The notes: generated by a model from the sequence alone, not told the origin. A DNA stretch of 64,000 nucleotides from JBCBDX01 sp039822005 (GCA_039822005.1 JBCBMZ010000002.1:248001-312000), one strand, 5' to 3'; shown: positions 50,499-60,070, counted from the first letter of the stretch. Translations and numbers: made by a program.

Positions 50499-52376
50499 TC
50501 AATAAGCTTTAGCCTCATATTCCTCGCTCAGCTCCAACCACCTTTCCTCCCACTTTTCCAGCTTGGCTTCGGCATCGGCGCGGTTGCGGGCCAGTTCCTG
50601 CACCTTGTCGCCGTCCTGCGCGATGGCCGGGTTCAAAAGTGCCCTGTCGATGGATTTGAGCTTGGCCTGTGCCTTTTCGATATGGCCCTCCAACTCGCTC
50701 AGCTTGGCTTTCAGCGGGGCCAGAGCCTTGCGTTTTTGTTCCTGCCGCTCGCGCTTGTTTTCTTTGGTCTTGCCATCCGGTTTGCCTGATGACGCTTTGT
50801 CGCCGCCCCGGCGCTTGCGCATCACGAGCGCGGCATAATCATCCAGATCGCCATCATAGGGCTGCACATCGCCGCCCTCGACCAGCCAAATGCGCTCGGC
50901 GCAGGTTTCCACCAGATAGCGGTCGTGGCTGATCAGGATCACCGCGCCGCGATAATCATTGACCGCCTCCATCAGGGCATCGCGGCTATCAATGTCCAAA
51001 TGGTTGGTCGGCTCATCGAGGATGAGGACATGCGGCGCATCGCGGGTGGTCAGCCCCAGCGTCAACCGGGCCCGCTCCCCGCCCGAAAGCGCCTGCGCGG
51101 GCGTATCCATTTTTTCGGTCGAAAGTCCCGTTGCCGCCACGCGCGCCCGCACCTTGCTCTCGGCCTCGCCGGGGTAGGCGGCGCGGAAATGCTCATACGC
51201 GCTCCATGCCGGTGTCAGATCATCGAGCTGATGCTGCGCAAAGAGCGCGATCTTCAGCTTCGCCGCGCGGTGCACATCACCGGCGCGCTCTTCGAGACGC
51301 TTTGAGAGCAGTTTGGCAAAAGTGGATTTGCCATTGCCGTTCGCGCCCAAAAGCGCGATGCGGTCGTCATTGTCGATCCGCAAATTGAGCCGCTTCAAAA
51401 TCGCGGGCGCATCGCCATAGCCGACCGACACATTGTCCATGCGGATGATCGGCGAGGAGGGCATGGTTTCGGGCGTCGGGAACTTGAACGGCTTGACGCT
51501 TTCGTCGATCGGCACTTGCGTTTCGGCCATCCGGGCCAGCGCCTTGATGCGGCTTTGCGCCTGACGGGCTTTGGAGGCCTTGGCTTTGAACCGATTGACG
51601 AAGGCTTCCATATGGGCGCGCTTGGCATCCTGCTTTTCTTTCGCCTTGACGGCGAGTGCCATCTTCTCGGCGCGGGTGCGGGCGAAAGTGTCATAATTGC
51701 CGGCATAGAGCGACAGCTTGCGCTCGCTCAAATGCAGGATCGACGTGCAGCAGGCATTTAAGAGATCACGGTCGTGGCTGATGATGATGACCGTGTGCGG
51801 GTAGCGCGCGAGGTAGGTTTTCAGCCACAGCGTGCCTTCAAGATCAAGATAGTTGGTCGGCTCGTCCAGCATCAACAGGTCCGGCTCGGCAAACAGAACG
51901 GCGGCGAGCGCCACGCGCATCCGCCATCCGCCGGAAAACTCCGCACAGGCGCGCGCCTGCGCCGCCGCATCAAACCCCAACCCGTAGAGAATAGACGAAG
52001 CGCGTGCTTCCGCCGAATAGGCGTCAATATCGGCCAAGCGCGTGTGGATGTCGGCCAGCGTCTCGGCATCTTGCTCGGTCTCTGCGCGCGCCATGAGGTC
52101 GAGCCGTTCGGTGTCGGCCTCCAGTACGGTCTCCAAAAGGCTTTTGTCGGTGCCCGGCGCCTCCTGCGCCACACCGCCAACCTTCAGCTTGTCGGGGATC
52201 GAAACCGAACCGCTCTCGGGCGAATGCTCGCCGCGGATCAACTTGAAAAGGGTCGTCTTGCCCGTTCCGTTTGGCCCAACCAGGCCGCAATTTGCACCAA
52301 TCGGCACGGTCGCAGTTGCGTCGTCAAAGAGCAACCGTCCGGCGATGCGAAATGTCAAATTCTGAATTTGCAACAT
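50499..52376 (-). CDS. ABC-F family ATPase (Uup/YheS-like)
   Basis: The 625-residue protein has two ABC domains in one chain and no membrane segments. Domain 1 has Walker A VGPNGTGKTT, signature FSGGWRMRVALA and LLMLDEPTNYLDLEG. The linker (RAHMEAFVNRFKAKASKARQ) is the P-site tRNA interaction motif. Domain 2 has LLGANGNGKST, LSGGERARLTLG and LILDEPTNHLDI. A basic coiled-coil C-terminus follows from about 545. ABC-F proteins act on ribosomes. ATG 52376 is the natural N-terminus (MLQIQNLTFRI); the longer frame adds 14 unlikely residues. It is divergent from ndk. Confidence 0.9.
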   Translation of the reverse strand: MLQIQNLTFRIAGRLLFDDATATVPIGANCGLVGPNGTGKTTLFKLIRGEHSPESGSVSIPDKLKVGGVAQEAPGTDKSLLETVLEADTERLDLMARAETEQDAETLADIHTRLADIDAYSAEARASSILYGLGFDAAAQARACAEFSGGWRMRVALAAVLFAEPDLLMLDEPTNYLDLEGTLWLKTYLARYPHTVIIISHDRDLLNACCTSILHLSERKLSLYAGNYDTFARTRAEKMALAVKAKEKQDAKRAHMEAFVNRFKAKASKARQAQSRIKALARMAETQVPIDESVKPFKFPTPETMPSSPIIRMDNVSVGYGDAPAILKRLNLRIDNDDRIALLGANGNGKSTFAKLLSKRLEERAGDVHRAAKLKIALFAQHQLDDLTPAWSAYEHFRAAYPGEAESKVRARVAATGLSTEKMDTPAQALSGGERARLTLGLTTRDAPHVLILDEPTNHLDIDSRDALMEAVNDYRGAVILISHDRYLVETCAERIWLVEGGDVQPYDGDLDDYAALVMRKRRGGDKASSGKPDGKTKENKRERQEQKRKALAPLKAKLSELEGHIEKAQAKLKSIDRALLNPAIAQDGDKVQELARNRADAEAKLEKWEERWLELSEEYEAKAY

Positions 52377-52508
52377 GGCGGGGTTTTGCAGCGCGTAAAG
52401 TTGCCGCGCAAGGGGCAATCGGCAACAGATGGAAAGCCCTTGGCATTGGCGGGACTGGCCGCTATAGGGCGCTCAACTTTCCCAGCATCTTCCAAGGAAG
52501 CAAGAAAA

Positions 52509-52931
52509 ATGGCGACAGAACGCACATTCTCCATGATCAAACCCGATGCAATAGCGCGCAACCTGACAGGCGCTATTGTCAAAATATTCGAAGAAAACGG
52601 CCTGCGCGTCATCGCCTCCAAGCGCGTTTGGATGAGCCGGCGTCAGGCAGAAGGCTTTTACGCCGTTCACTCGGAACGCCCCTTCTTCGGCGAACTTTGC
52701 GACTTCATGTGCTCTGGCCCGACCATCGTTCAGGTTCTGGAGGGTGAAAACGCCATTGCCAAGAACCGCGAGTTGATGGGAGCGACAAACCCGGCCGAAG
52801 CCGCTGACGGCACCATCCGCAAACTCTATGCCAACTCCATCGGCGAAAACTCTGTTCATGGTTCCGATGCGCCTGAAACGGCAGCCGAAGAGATCGCCTA
52901 TTGGTTTGCCGAGACGGAAATCGTCGGCTAA
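52509..52931 (+). CDS. ndk: nucleoside diphosphate kinase
   Basis: The 140-residue protein is full length for Ndk. MATERTFSMIKPDAIARN is the classic N-terminus, and NSVHGSDAPETAAEEIAYWF contains the catalytic, phosphorylated His (at about 117). It balances NTP pools in the cytoplasm. SD AAGGAAG lies 10 bases upstream, and an intrinsic terminator follows 25 bp after the stop. Confidence 0.97.
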   Translation: MATERTFSMIKPDAIARNLTGAIVKIFEENGLRVIASKRVWMSRRQAEGFYAVHSERPFFGELCDFMCSGPTIVQVLEGENAIAKNRELMGATNPAEAADGTIRKLYANSIGENSVHGSDAPETAAEEIAYWFAETEIVG

Positions 52932-52956
52932 CGACTTTTCCCATTTCACAATTGAG

Positions 52957-52979
52957 AGCCGCGCTTTGCGCGGCTTTTT
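52957..52979 (+). terminator. rho-independent terminator of ndk
   Basis: AGCCGCGC and GCGCGGCT form an 8-bp stem around TTT, followed by T5. The convergent thioesterase gene ends at 52979, right at its edge. Confidence 0.9.
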
Positions 52980-53404
52980 CATGTGATGAGCAGCTTGGCC
53001 ATGCGCGCGCGCGTCGCCTCATCCAACGGGGCAGACTTGCGCTTGGCGTTATCGATCATGACGACGACACTCGTAGCATGGCTCTTCAACTGCCCGTTCA
53101 CCCGCAGTTCCTGAACAAGGCCCACCGATGAATTGCCAATGCGGTGGACACCGGAAAACACGTCGACCGCACCGGGGTAAAGGATCTCGTCGACAAATCT
53201 GATCGACAGTTCGGCGATGACAAACGTCCGACCCTTCGGCATCAAATCGCCATGGGGACCATACAGAAAGTTCACACGCCCGCTCTCATAGAGCGTGGCG
53301 TAGACAGCATTATTGATGTGACCCTGCATATCGGTGTCGCCAAACCGCAGGTCGATCTGTATCCGGTGGGGAAGTTTGGCGTTCTCGCCGAGCTCTTCTG
53401 TCAT
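52979..53404 (-). CDS. acyl-CoA thioesterase, hot-dog fold (4HBT family)
   Basis: The 141-residue protein shows the 4HBT pattern: RFGDTDMQGHINNAVYATLYESGRV, where the Asp of DTDMQGHINN is the usual catalytic residue. The C-terminal half has FVDEILYPGAVDVFSGVHRIGNSS. It hydrolyses acyl-CoA or related thioesters in the cytoplasm; substrate unknown. Only a weak ribosome site precedes ATG 53404. Neighbours do not point to a pathway. Confidence 0.8.
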   Translation of the reverse strand: MTEELGENAKLPHRIQIDLRFGDTDMQGHINNAVYATLYESGRVNFLYGPHGDLMPKGRTFVIAELSIRFVDEILYPGAVDVFSGVHRIGNSSVGLVQELRVNGQLKSHATSVVVMIDNAKRKSAPLDEATRARMAKLLIT

Positions 53405-53576
53405 AAATGTGAACCGTTGTGTTGCTAACTGATTGGATCGGTTAACTTATTTGTCGTCTATTTGACTTAGTATGTGTTTAGGTAAAGCGCATTGGCAATG
53501 GAAGTGCGGCAAAGAACACAGCGAAGGGAGGATCGTTGTTTCTTTTAAGGCGAAGACGCCTGTAGGAGTATTGCGT

Positions 53577-54266
53577 ATGACAGATCAGTTTTCGTCGCAG
53601 GTGCGGGACACCACACCGCCGGTTGCAACGCAAATCCAATATACGCGCAGCGAAGTTTTCGCAGATGCGGTGATGCACGCGCTAGGCATCGCCGGTAGCA
53701 TCATGGCGTTTTCGACAATCTATGTTTACGCTTTTCAGGTTCTGCCAACGCCCCTCAACGTCGCGCTTGTGATCTATGGCATCGCGGTTGTCGCGCTGTT
53801 TATTTTTTCAGCCTGCTATCACCTTACGCCTTACGCGGAACATAAACCGTTTTTGAGGATCTTGGACCAATCTGCGATCTTCATGAAAATTGCAGGCTCG
53901 TACACGCCCATCGTTGTGATCATCGGGACGTCATGGGCTTATATTTTGCTGGCTCTTATCTGGAGCGCAGCGATAGTTGGAAGCGTCTCAAAATTTGCCA
54001 AACATGAGATGCTCGACCGCCACACGGTCCTTATCTTCCTTGCCATGGGATGGGCCAGTCTTTTGCTGGTTTGGCCGATGTTTGAAACCATGCAGTTGCA
54101 GGACGCGCTGCTGATCGTTCTTGGTGGTGCGGTTTATTCCATTGGCGTGTTTTTCCACCAGTGGGACGGGCTGCGCTACCAAAATGCGATTTGGCATGCA
54201 TTTGTGCTCACCGCGTCGATGATCCACCTGTATGCTATTGCACACGCCGCCTTTGCGTCAGTCTAG
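53577..54266 (+). CDS. hemolysin III family membrane protein (YqfA/PAQR)
   Basis: The 229-residue protein from ATG 53577 (TAGGAG upstream) has seven membrane helices. The family's polar motifs are visible: ADAVMHALGIAGS near the start, SACYHLTPYAEHKPFLRILD then MKIAGSYTP, and the final helix pair QNAIWHAFVLTASMIHLYAI with metal-binding His residues. The symmetry to eukaryotic PAQR receptors suggests a metal-dependent membrane hydrolase; haemolysin is a historical label. The frame upstream to 53472 has no ribosome site. Confidence 0.85.
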   Translation: MTDQFSSQVRDTTPPVATQIQYTRSEVFADAVMHALGIAGSIMAFSTIYVYAFQVLPTPLNVALVIYGIAVVALFIFSACYHLTPYAEHKPFLRILDQSAIFMKIAGSYTPIVVIIGTSWAYILLALIWSAAIVGSVSKFAKHEMLDRHTVLIFLAMGWASLLLVWPMFETMQLQDALLIVLGGAVYSIGVFFHQWDGLRYQNAIWHAFVLTASMIHLYAIAHAAFASV

Positions 54267-54272
54267 GCTGGC

Positions 54273-54791
54273 TTAGCCTCCAGCACCGCGGAGCATGAAG
54301 ATCAGGATGACCGAGTAGATCAGCACGCCTCCAGCCAGCAGGAATACCTGATAATTTGTGGAGACTGTTGCTTTTGCCTGTTCAGTGACACGCTCCAAAA
54401 GTTCTGGCCATGTGTAGGAAACAAAGTCACCCTGCGTCATGATCGAGACCAGCTTGCCATTTTCATCTACAACTGGCAGGCGGCGGAAACGCTCGTTGGA
54501 CATTTGCCGCAACCAGTCGCGCAAATCATCGGTTTCTTTCGCGACCCGCACTTCGCGGGTCATGATATCGGCCAACTTGGTTTTTTTGGGGTCTTTTGCA
54601 TTATTGACCAAGCGCTTCATCACGTCGCGTTCGGTGACCATGCCCGCAACTTTTTCGTCCTTGTCGACGATAACCACAGAACCGAAATTGCGTTCAGACA
54701 TTGCAGCTACCGCCTCGGCAACTGTTTTGTCTTGAGTGAATGTCAGTGGTTTCGGCTTGCTGGCATATTCCGGTCGATCCATTATCCGCAT
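54273..54791 (-). CDS. CBS-pair protein with C-terminal membrane helix
   Basis: The 172-residue protein has two CBS domains: one about residues 14-65 (AVAAMSERNFGSVVIVDKDEKVAGMVTERD) and one about 75-130 (DIMTREVRVAKETD, MSNERFRRLPVVDENGKLVSIMT). A membrane helix ends the protein (VFLLAGGVLIYSVILIFML, 149-167). CBS pairs bind adenine nucleotides as energy sensors; here the sensor would be held at the inner membrane. The partner is not evident. It is convergent with the hemolysin III gene and lies before moaE on the same strand. Confidence 0.85.
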   Translation of the reverse strand: MRIMDRPEYASKPKPLTFTQDKTVAEAVAAMSERNFGSVVIVDKDEKVAGMVTERDVMKRLVNNAKDPKKTKLADIMTREVRVAKETDDLRDWLRQMSNERFRRLPVVDENGKLVSIMTQGDFVSYTWPELLERVTEQAKATVSTNYQVFLLAGGVLIYSVILIFMLRGAGG

Positions 54792-54854
54792 GTAGCTGGC
54801 TCCGTTGAAGTTGGATAATGGAAGAATAGTGCGACAAGTTGTACAGTGAAGGGG

Positions 54855-55322
54855 TCAACTGTCCCAGCGGTCACGAACTTGCTCGTCTCGTGACTTTGCC
54901 GCGACCCATTCACCTTTTGAGCCATCGGCAAGATGCTCACGCTTCCAAAAAGGGGCATCAGTTTTCAAAAAGTCCATCACGAACTGAACGCCTGCCAGCG
55001 CGGCTTCACGATGCGCACTTGAGGCAAAGACAAGCACGATCGGCTCACCGACGTTGACGAGCCCAAAACGGTGGGTCACCTCAATGCGGGATATCGGCCA
55101 TTTCTGCGACGCGCTTTTGCAGATCGCTTCGATTTGAGCCTCCGCCATACCCGGATAGTGCTCCAGCTCAAGCGCGCGCAAAGCGCCATCTTCTGAGCGA
55201 CACCGACCGCAAAAATGCGCTATAGCCCCGTCATCGTCACCGCATTGAGCTTCAAACGCGCTGTAGGCGTCAATCGTTTTGATGGGCTGGTCGGTTACCG
55301 AGACTTGGATGCTGGCGGGCAT
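54855..55322 (-). CDS. moaE: molybdopterin synthase catalytic subunit
   Basis: The 155-residue protein has the MoaE signatures AIAHFCGRCRSED and ELEHYPGMAEAQIE, HRFGLVNVGEPIVLVFASSAHREAAL, and LKTDAPFWKREHL with the active-site lysines. It transfers sulfur from MoaD to precursor Z in molybdenum cofactor synthesis. ATG 55322 comes one base after the moaD stop, the normal coupled arrangement; a GTG three codons earlier is possible. Confidence 0.93.
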   Translation of the reverse strand: MPASIQVSVTDQPIKTIDAYSAFEAQCGDDDGAIAHFCGRCRSEDGALRALELEHYPGMAEAQIEAICKSASQKWPISRIEVTHRFGLVNVGEPIVLVFASSAHREAALAGVQFVMDFLKTDAPFWKREHLADGSKGEWVAAKSRDEQVRDRWDS

Positions 55323-55323
55323 T

Positions 55324-55578
55324 TCAACCACCGGTCATGGGCGGAAAGACAGCGATTTCCGTACCGTTGCCGATCTCTTCATCCAGCGCGACTAGTTGCT
55401 GATCCACGGCCAGCCGAACAACCAGCTTCTGCTCTGACAGAAACGCATATTCGTCACCCTGTTCAGCTAGCCAGTCAATCAAATCAGATGCGGTCAGAGC
55501 GGCAGCCGGTAGCTCTAGCTCTTCGCTGTCTTTGCCAATTTTATCGCGTACCCAAGCAAAATAGCGCATTGTGACCAT
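55324..55578 (-). CDS. moaD: molybdopterin synthase sulfur carrier subunit
   Basis: The 84-residue ubiquitin-fold protein ends in PPMTGG, the Gly-Gly tail that becomes a thiocarboxylate. MRYFAWVRDKIGKDSEEL is the typical N-terminus. It lies 2 bp after pgsA and one base before moaE, so the three are one transcript. Confidence 0.92.
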   Translation of the reverse strand: MVTMRYFAWVRDKIGKDSEELELPAAALTASDLIDWLAEQGDEYAFLSEQKLVVRLAVDQQLVALDEEIGNGTEIAVFPPMTGG

Positions 55579-55580
55579 GC

Positions 55581-56183
55581 TTAATTCTCCATCACGTGCC
55601 GCATGCCGGATCGGAAATAGTCAAAACCGGTGTAAAGGGTCAGCAACGCGGCAACCCAAAGCAGTGCCAGGCCCGTTTCGCTTAAAAAGGGCATGACATT
55701 GTCGCCCGCCGATCCCAGTACCAGCAAGCCTATGGCCACCAGCTGGACCGTTGTCTTCCATTTGGCGAGGTTGGAGACTGGCACCGATACTTTGGCGCTG
55801 GCCAAATATTCTCGTAGACCTGATACGAGAATTTCGCGGCATAGGATGATAACAGCGGCCCATATCGACCAACCGCCAATCGTCCCGTCTGCACCCAGGA
55901 GCAACAAGATGACCGAGACCAGAAGCTTGTCGGCGATGGGATCGAGCATACGGCCAATATTGGAAGTCTCATTCCACTTTCGGGCCAGGTAGCCATCGAG
56001 CCAGTCGGTTGCTGACGCGATCACAAAGACCCAAAAGGCGACCCAACGCATGGTCGCACTCGGCTCAAGTGGTACCGGTATAAAGAAGATTGAGACGATG
56101 AGAGGCACCGCCAAAATCCGCCCGTAGGTCAAAAGGTTCGGGATAGCAAAGACCCGTGCGTCATTTTGAGCTGCTTTTGTCAT
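55581..56183 (-). CDS. pgsA: CDP-diacylglycerol-glycerol-3-phosphate 3-phosphatidyltransferase
   Basis: The 200-residue inner-membrane protein has the CDP-alcohol phosphotransferase motif DWLDGYLARKWNETSNIG followed by RMLDPIADK, with the expected spacing of Asp residues, and about five membrane helices. It makes phosphatidylglycerophosphate, the first committed step to phosphatidylglycerol and cardiolipin. It sits between uvrC and moaD on the same strand, a common order in this group. Confidence 0.93.
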   Translation of the reverse strand: MTKAAQNDARVFAIPNLLTYGRILAVPLIVSIFFIPVPLEPSATMRWVAFWVFVIASATDWLDGYLARKWNETSNIGRMLDPIADKLLVSVILLLLGADGTIGGWSIWAAVIILCREILVSGLREYLASAKVSVPVSNLAKWKTTVQLVAIGLLVLGSAGDNVMPFLSETGLALLWVAALLTLYTGFDYFRSGMRHVMEN

Positions 56184-56222
56184 GAAGCTGGTTTCCGCCG
56201 CGTTTCCCTAAACGTCAAGACC

Positions 56223-58259
56223 TTAGCCGGACTTACCATCATTGAAATGAGCATGAATGGAGTTGGCCATCGCCTCGGAGATGCCGTCGACTTTTTGCAG
56301 ATCACGCAGTGTTGCGCGCGCCACACCTTTGGCGGTGCCGAAATGGTGCAACAGCGCTCGCTTGCGGGAAGGCCCGATGCCATCAATTTCATCGAGTGGA
56401 TTTTTCACCATTTCTTTTTTCCGCCGTGCGCGGTGCGATCCAATGGCGAACCGGTGCGCTTCGTCGCGTAACCGTTGTACGAAATAGAGCACCGGATCGC
56501 GTGGAGGCAGCGTAAAGTCGGCCCGACCTGGCATGAAAAAGCGCTCACGACCCGCATCACGATCCAAACCTTTGGCCACCCCGATCAGGTCAACAGCAGG
56601 ACCAACGCCAAGATCGTCCAAGATGGTTTTGACGGCGTTGAGTTGCCCGAGGCCACCATCAATAAGCAGCACATCTGGCCAAGCGGGGAAAGTGTCACCG
56701 TCTGTGTTTTCATCTTCCACCGATCGATCCGGCACGCCGCATTCCTTCATCAGTCTGGAAAAGCGCCGCTCCATCACTTCGCGCATCATGCCAAAGTCAT
56801 CGCCGGGCGTAATTTCCTGCGACTTGATGTTGAACTTGCGGTATTGGTTTTTAACAAAGCCCTCGGGCCCGGCAACGACCATGCCGCCCACCGCATTGGT
56901 GCCCATAATGTGGGAGTTGTCGAAAACCTCGATCCGTTGCGGCACACGGGGTAGGGCAAACGTCTCCGCAAAGCCTTTCATCAGTTTGGCTTGTGACGAG
57001 GTTTCGGCCAAACGACGCCCCAGCGCTTCCTTGGCGTTGGTCATGGCGTGTTTGACCAAATCGCGCTTTTCCCCGCGCTGCGGCACATTGATCGCAACCT
57101 TGTGACCCGCTTTCAGGCTGAAAGCTTCCTCCAAAAGGGGTTCGTCGCTGACCGCATCGGAGAGCAATATGAGACGCGGCACCGGTTTGTCATCATAAAA
57201 CTGGCTGATAAACGCGCCCAAAACTTCGGCATTTTCCATGGATGCGTCCGAGCGCGGGAAGTAGGCGCGGTTCCCCCAATTTTGTCCCGTGCGGAAGAAG
57301 AACACCTGAATGCACACTTGCCCACCTTCGGCGTGAACCGCAAAAACATCAGCTTCTTCCACGGTTTGCGGATTGATGCCTTGCGCGGTCTGGATGGCGG
57401 TGAGCGCCGCAATCCGGTCACGGTAGAGGGCCGCACGCTCAAAATCGAGATCTTCGGCGGCTTCCTGCATGGTAGCAGCCATGTCGGCTTGCACCTTTTT
57501 GCTCTTGCTGCGCAAAAAATCTTTCGCTTCGGTGACGAGCTGCGCGTATCCTTCGTTCGAAATCTCGCCTGTGCAAGGGCCGGAACAACGTTTGATTTGG
57601 TACAAAAGACAGGGCCGCGTGCGGCTGTCATAAACACTGTCGGTACAGGTGCGCAGGAGAAACGCGCGCTGCATGGCATTGATGGTCCGCCCGACGGCGC
57701 CCGCTGAAGCAAACGGCCCGAAATAATCCGCTTTCTTGGTTTGCGCACCACGATGTTTAAACAGTCCCGGTGCCGCGTGGTTCTGGGTCAAGATAATGTA
57801 GGGGAATGACTTGTCGTCACGCAGCAGGACATTGAAGCGCGGGCGTAGCCGCTTGATCAAATTGGCTTCCAACAACAGCGCTTCGGTTTCCGATTGCGTG
57901 GTGACGAATTCCATAGCCTTTGTTAGCCGGATCATGCGGCCAATGCGGTTATTGTGACCGATTCCGCGCGCATAAGACGACACGCGGCTTTTCAGTGACT
58001 TTGCTTTTCCGACATAAAGCACGTCGCCATCAGCGTTCAGCATGCGGTAAACGCCGGGCTTGTTGGGTAGCTGCTTGACCTTGTCGGCAATCAAATCGGT
58101 GCCGGTCAGACGTTCGCCATCGTCCGCGATGCTGTCGTCCGATCCGATCCATGACAGTGCATCGGCAAGTTTTTTACCGCTGATAGTCTCAGTCGGTGCA
58201 GAATCGTCGTTGTTAGCGTCGTCCATGTTTTCAATGTCGTCTGTATCAGACTTGGGCAT
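56223..58259 (-). CDS. uvrC: excinuclease ABC subunit C
   Basis: The 678-residue protein starts at ATG 58259 (CAGGGG upstream); longer frames to 58310 or 58379 are possible. After an acidic N-terminal extension of about 60 residues (DTDDIENMDDANNDDSAP) comes the GIY-YIG nuclease domain (KPGVYRMLNADGDVLYVGKA), a Cys cluster (CTDSV, CLLYQIKRCSGPC), a UVR motif for UvrB, the RNase H-like second nuclease domain (EVFDNSHIMGTNAVGGMV, LLIDGGLGQLNA) and a helix-hairpin-helix pair. It makes both incisions in nucleotide excision repair. Confidence 0.95.
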   Translation of the reverse strand: MPKSDTDDIENMDDANNDDSAPTETISGKKLADALSWIGSDDSIADDGERLTGTDLIADKVKQLPNKPGVYRMLNADGDVLYVGKAKSLKSRVSSYARGIGHNNRIGRMIRLTKAMEFVTTQSETEALLLEANLIKRLRPRFNVLLRDDKSFPYIILTQNHAAPGLFKHRGAQTKKADYFGPFASAGAVGRTINAMQRAFLLRTCTDSVYDSRTRPCLLYQIKRCSGPCTGEISNEGYAQLVTEAKDFLRSKSKKVQADMAATMQEAAEDLDFERAALYRDRIAALTAIQTAQGINPQTVEEADVFAVHAEGGQVCIQVFFFRTGQNWGNRAYFPRSDASMENAEVLGAFISQFYDDKPVPRLILLSDAVSDEPLLEEAFSLKAGHKVAINVPQRGEKRDLVKHAMTNAKEALGRRLAETSSQAKLMKGFAETFALPRVPQRIEVFDNSHIMGTNAVGGMVVAGPEGFVKNQYRKFNIKSQEITPGDDFGMMREVMERRFSRLMKECGVPDRSVEDENTDGDTFPAWPDVLLIDGGLGQLNAVKTILDDLGVGPAVDLIGVAKGLDRDAGRERFFMPGRADFTLPPRDPVLYFVQRLRDEAHRFAIGSHRARRKKEMVKNPLDEIDGIGPSRKRALLHHFGTAKGVARATLRDLQKVDGISEAMANSIHAHFNDGKSG

Positions 58260-58323
58260 CAAGCCCCTGGCGGCATGCCTGGAGTATTTTTGTCGTCTGG
58301 AGCGTGCCATCCTGACAATGTCT

Positions 58324-59088
58324 CTATTCGTTGATCCCCAACACGTCGGGAGTTTCCCATGCCAAATGCTGACCGCCATCCAGACAAATCAATTGACCGG
58401 TGACGGACTTGGCGTTCCACAGATAGTCAATCGTGTCAGCAAATTCATCCATTGCGGGACCACGTTGCAACGGCACGGCACGAACCTGCTTGTCAAAATC
58501 GGCGTCCGACTGGCGGGCGTTTTTCAAGGTCGGGCCGGGGCCAACCGCATTGACTCTTATGCGCGGAGCCAGAGCCAACGCGGCTGTTTGGGTCATGGTC
58601 CATTGCGCAGATTTTGACAGGGTGTAGGTGAAAAAGTGGGGCGTCAGTCGCTTTACGCGCTGGTCAATCATATTGACGATCATTCCACGGGCATCGGCGG
58701 GCAAGTGATGCGCCAGAAGCGCGGTCAGTTGGGCCGGAGCCCCAACATGAATGCGCATATGCTTGTCGAGATCACGCTGCGAGAAGTCTTCGACCGCATC
58801 CTTTTCAAAAACAGATGCGTTGTTGATTAGGACGCCAATCGGTTCACCGATCGCCTCGCGCGCACGCATTATCAACTGACCGGTCTCATCCTCGTCCATC
58901 AGGTTGGCGGCGACCGAGTTGGCTCTGGCCCCGTCGGCGCGCAGCAAATCAGCGAGCGTATCGGCCTCCTCAATGGAACGGTTGGCATGGATTGCGACAG
59001 GGTACCCCTTGGCAGCAAGGTTAGTCACGATTGAACGGCCGATGCGCGTTGCACCGCCGGTTACAAGCACAGCAGGCAGAACAGTCAA
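58324..59088 (-). CDS. short-chain dehydrogenase, pteridine-reductase-like
   Basis: The 254-residue SDR has cofactor loop VTGGATRIGRSI with Arg in place of a Gly, HANRSIEEA after the second strand, NNASVFE, and YTLSK as the Tyr-x-x-x-Lys centre (FTYTLSKSAQW). The TGGATRIGR loop and the HANRS Arg/Ser pair are typical for NADPH-dependent pteridine-reductase-like or FolM-like proteins, so dihydropterin reduction is a reasonable guess. The start is a TTG at 59088. It lies just upstream of uvrC on the same strand, as often in this group. Confidence 0.8.
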   Translation of the reverse strand: MTVLPAVLVTGGATRIGRSIVTNLAAKGYPVAIHANRSIEEADTLADLLRADGARANSVAANLMDEDETGQLIMRAREAIGEPIGVLINNASVFEKDAVEDFSQRDLDKHMRIHVGAPAQLTALLAHHLPADARGMIVNMIDQRVKRLTPHFFTYTLSKSAQWTMTQTAALALAPRIRVNAVGPGPTLKNARQSDADFDKQVRAVPLQRGPAMDEFADTIDYLWNAKSVTGQLICLDGGQHLAWETPDVLGINE

Positions 59089-59113
59089 AAATCAAATCCG
59101 GTGTTTGTTGTGT

Positions 59114-60070
59114 TTAAAAAAGAGAGATAATGTACACAGCGTAACCGACAAGCATGGCACCGCCGAGCAATTTGCTCGTGGTGACTTTCCCGAAACAAAT
59201 CACCGCCAAGACTATTGAGGTTGCCAGCATCACCCACATGTCACGGGTGAAGATGACATCTGCGACCGGCAGCGCTGTGATCATGCCGGTGATGCCCATG
59301 ATAGCGGCCAGGTTGAAGATGTTGGAACCGATGATATTGCCTAGCGCCACATCTGCTTCCTTGCGCCAGGCAGCCATGAAAGAGGTTGCCAACTCCGGCA
59401 GTGATGTGCCGATGGCTACGATGGTAAGGCCGATGACGGCCTCTGAGATCCCGAACACGGTTGCGATCGCGCTGGCGCCGGTTACCGTCATGTTTGCGGC
59501 GATTGGCAGCCCGATAATGCCGCCGATGAGAAAGACAGATACCATAAATGCGCTGTGGGGTGCCTCTCCAATTTCGTCGTGATAATCCGGTGGAATCTCT
59601 TCCTCGTCATTGGCTTGCATGGCTGTTCGTGCCCGCAAAATCTGCGCAAGCAGAAACACAACAAGACCGATGAAAAGCGCACCGCCTTCTGCCCGCGAAA
59701 GCATGCCGTCGCTTATCATCCACATGAACGCAACCGTGAAAACAAGCATGATCGCCACATTGCGCGAAAGCCCGCGCTGGTTGGCATGAATGGGGGCCAG
59801 CAAGGCAGGTACACCCATCACCAGCAAGACATTGGCGACGTTGGACCCCACGACATTACCAACGGCAATGTCGGGGACGCCGTTGAACGAGGATGACAGC
59901 GACACAAATAATTCAGGTGCAGACGTGCCGAAGGCGACGATCGTCAGACCAATGATCAACGCGGGAATACCCAGATTTTCTGCCAAACCGACGGCACCTT
60001 TGACGAGAAAGTCGCCAGCAAAGACCAGCAGAACGAGTCCCGCCAGTAGCATTGCAAAATTAAAGGCCAT
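59114..60070 (-). CDS. Na+/Ca2+ exchanger-like antiporter (CaCA family, YrbG-like)
   Basis: The 318-residue membrane protein starts at ATG 60070 (GGGGA upstream). It has about ten helices and two alpha repeats in opposite topology: GLTIVAFGTSAPELFVSLSS in the first half and GLTIVAIGTSLPELATSFMA in the second, each followed by a GNxxGSNxxN segment (GNVVGSNVANVLLV and GNIIGSNIFNLAAI). The Glu residues in these repeats bind cations. A cytoplasmic acidic loop (NDEEEIPPDYHDEIGE) separates the halves. Ion preference is unknown. Confidence 0.92.
   Translation of the reverse strand: MAFNFAMLLAGLVLLVFAGDFLVKGAVGLAENLGIPALIIGLTIVAFGTSAPELFVSLSSSFNGVPDIAVGNVVGSNVANVLLVMGVPALLAPIHANQRGLSRNVAIMLVFTVAFMWMISDGMLSRAEGGALFIGLVVFLLAQILRARTAMQANDEEEIPPDYHDEIGEAPHSAFMVSVFLIGGIIGLPIAANMTVTGASAIATVFGISEAVIGLTIVAIGTSLPELATSFMAAWRKEADVALGNIIGSNIFNLAAIMGITGMITALPVADVIFTRDMWVMLATSIVLAVICFGKVTTSKLLGGAMLVGYAVYIISLF

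Noticed and set aside
51774..52508. A long plus-strand frame leading into ndk
   Set aside because: It lies over the ABC-F gene on the other strand; ndk has its own ribosome site and the full normal length from 52509.
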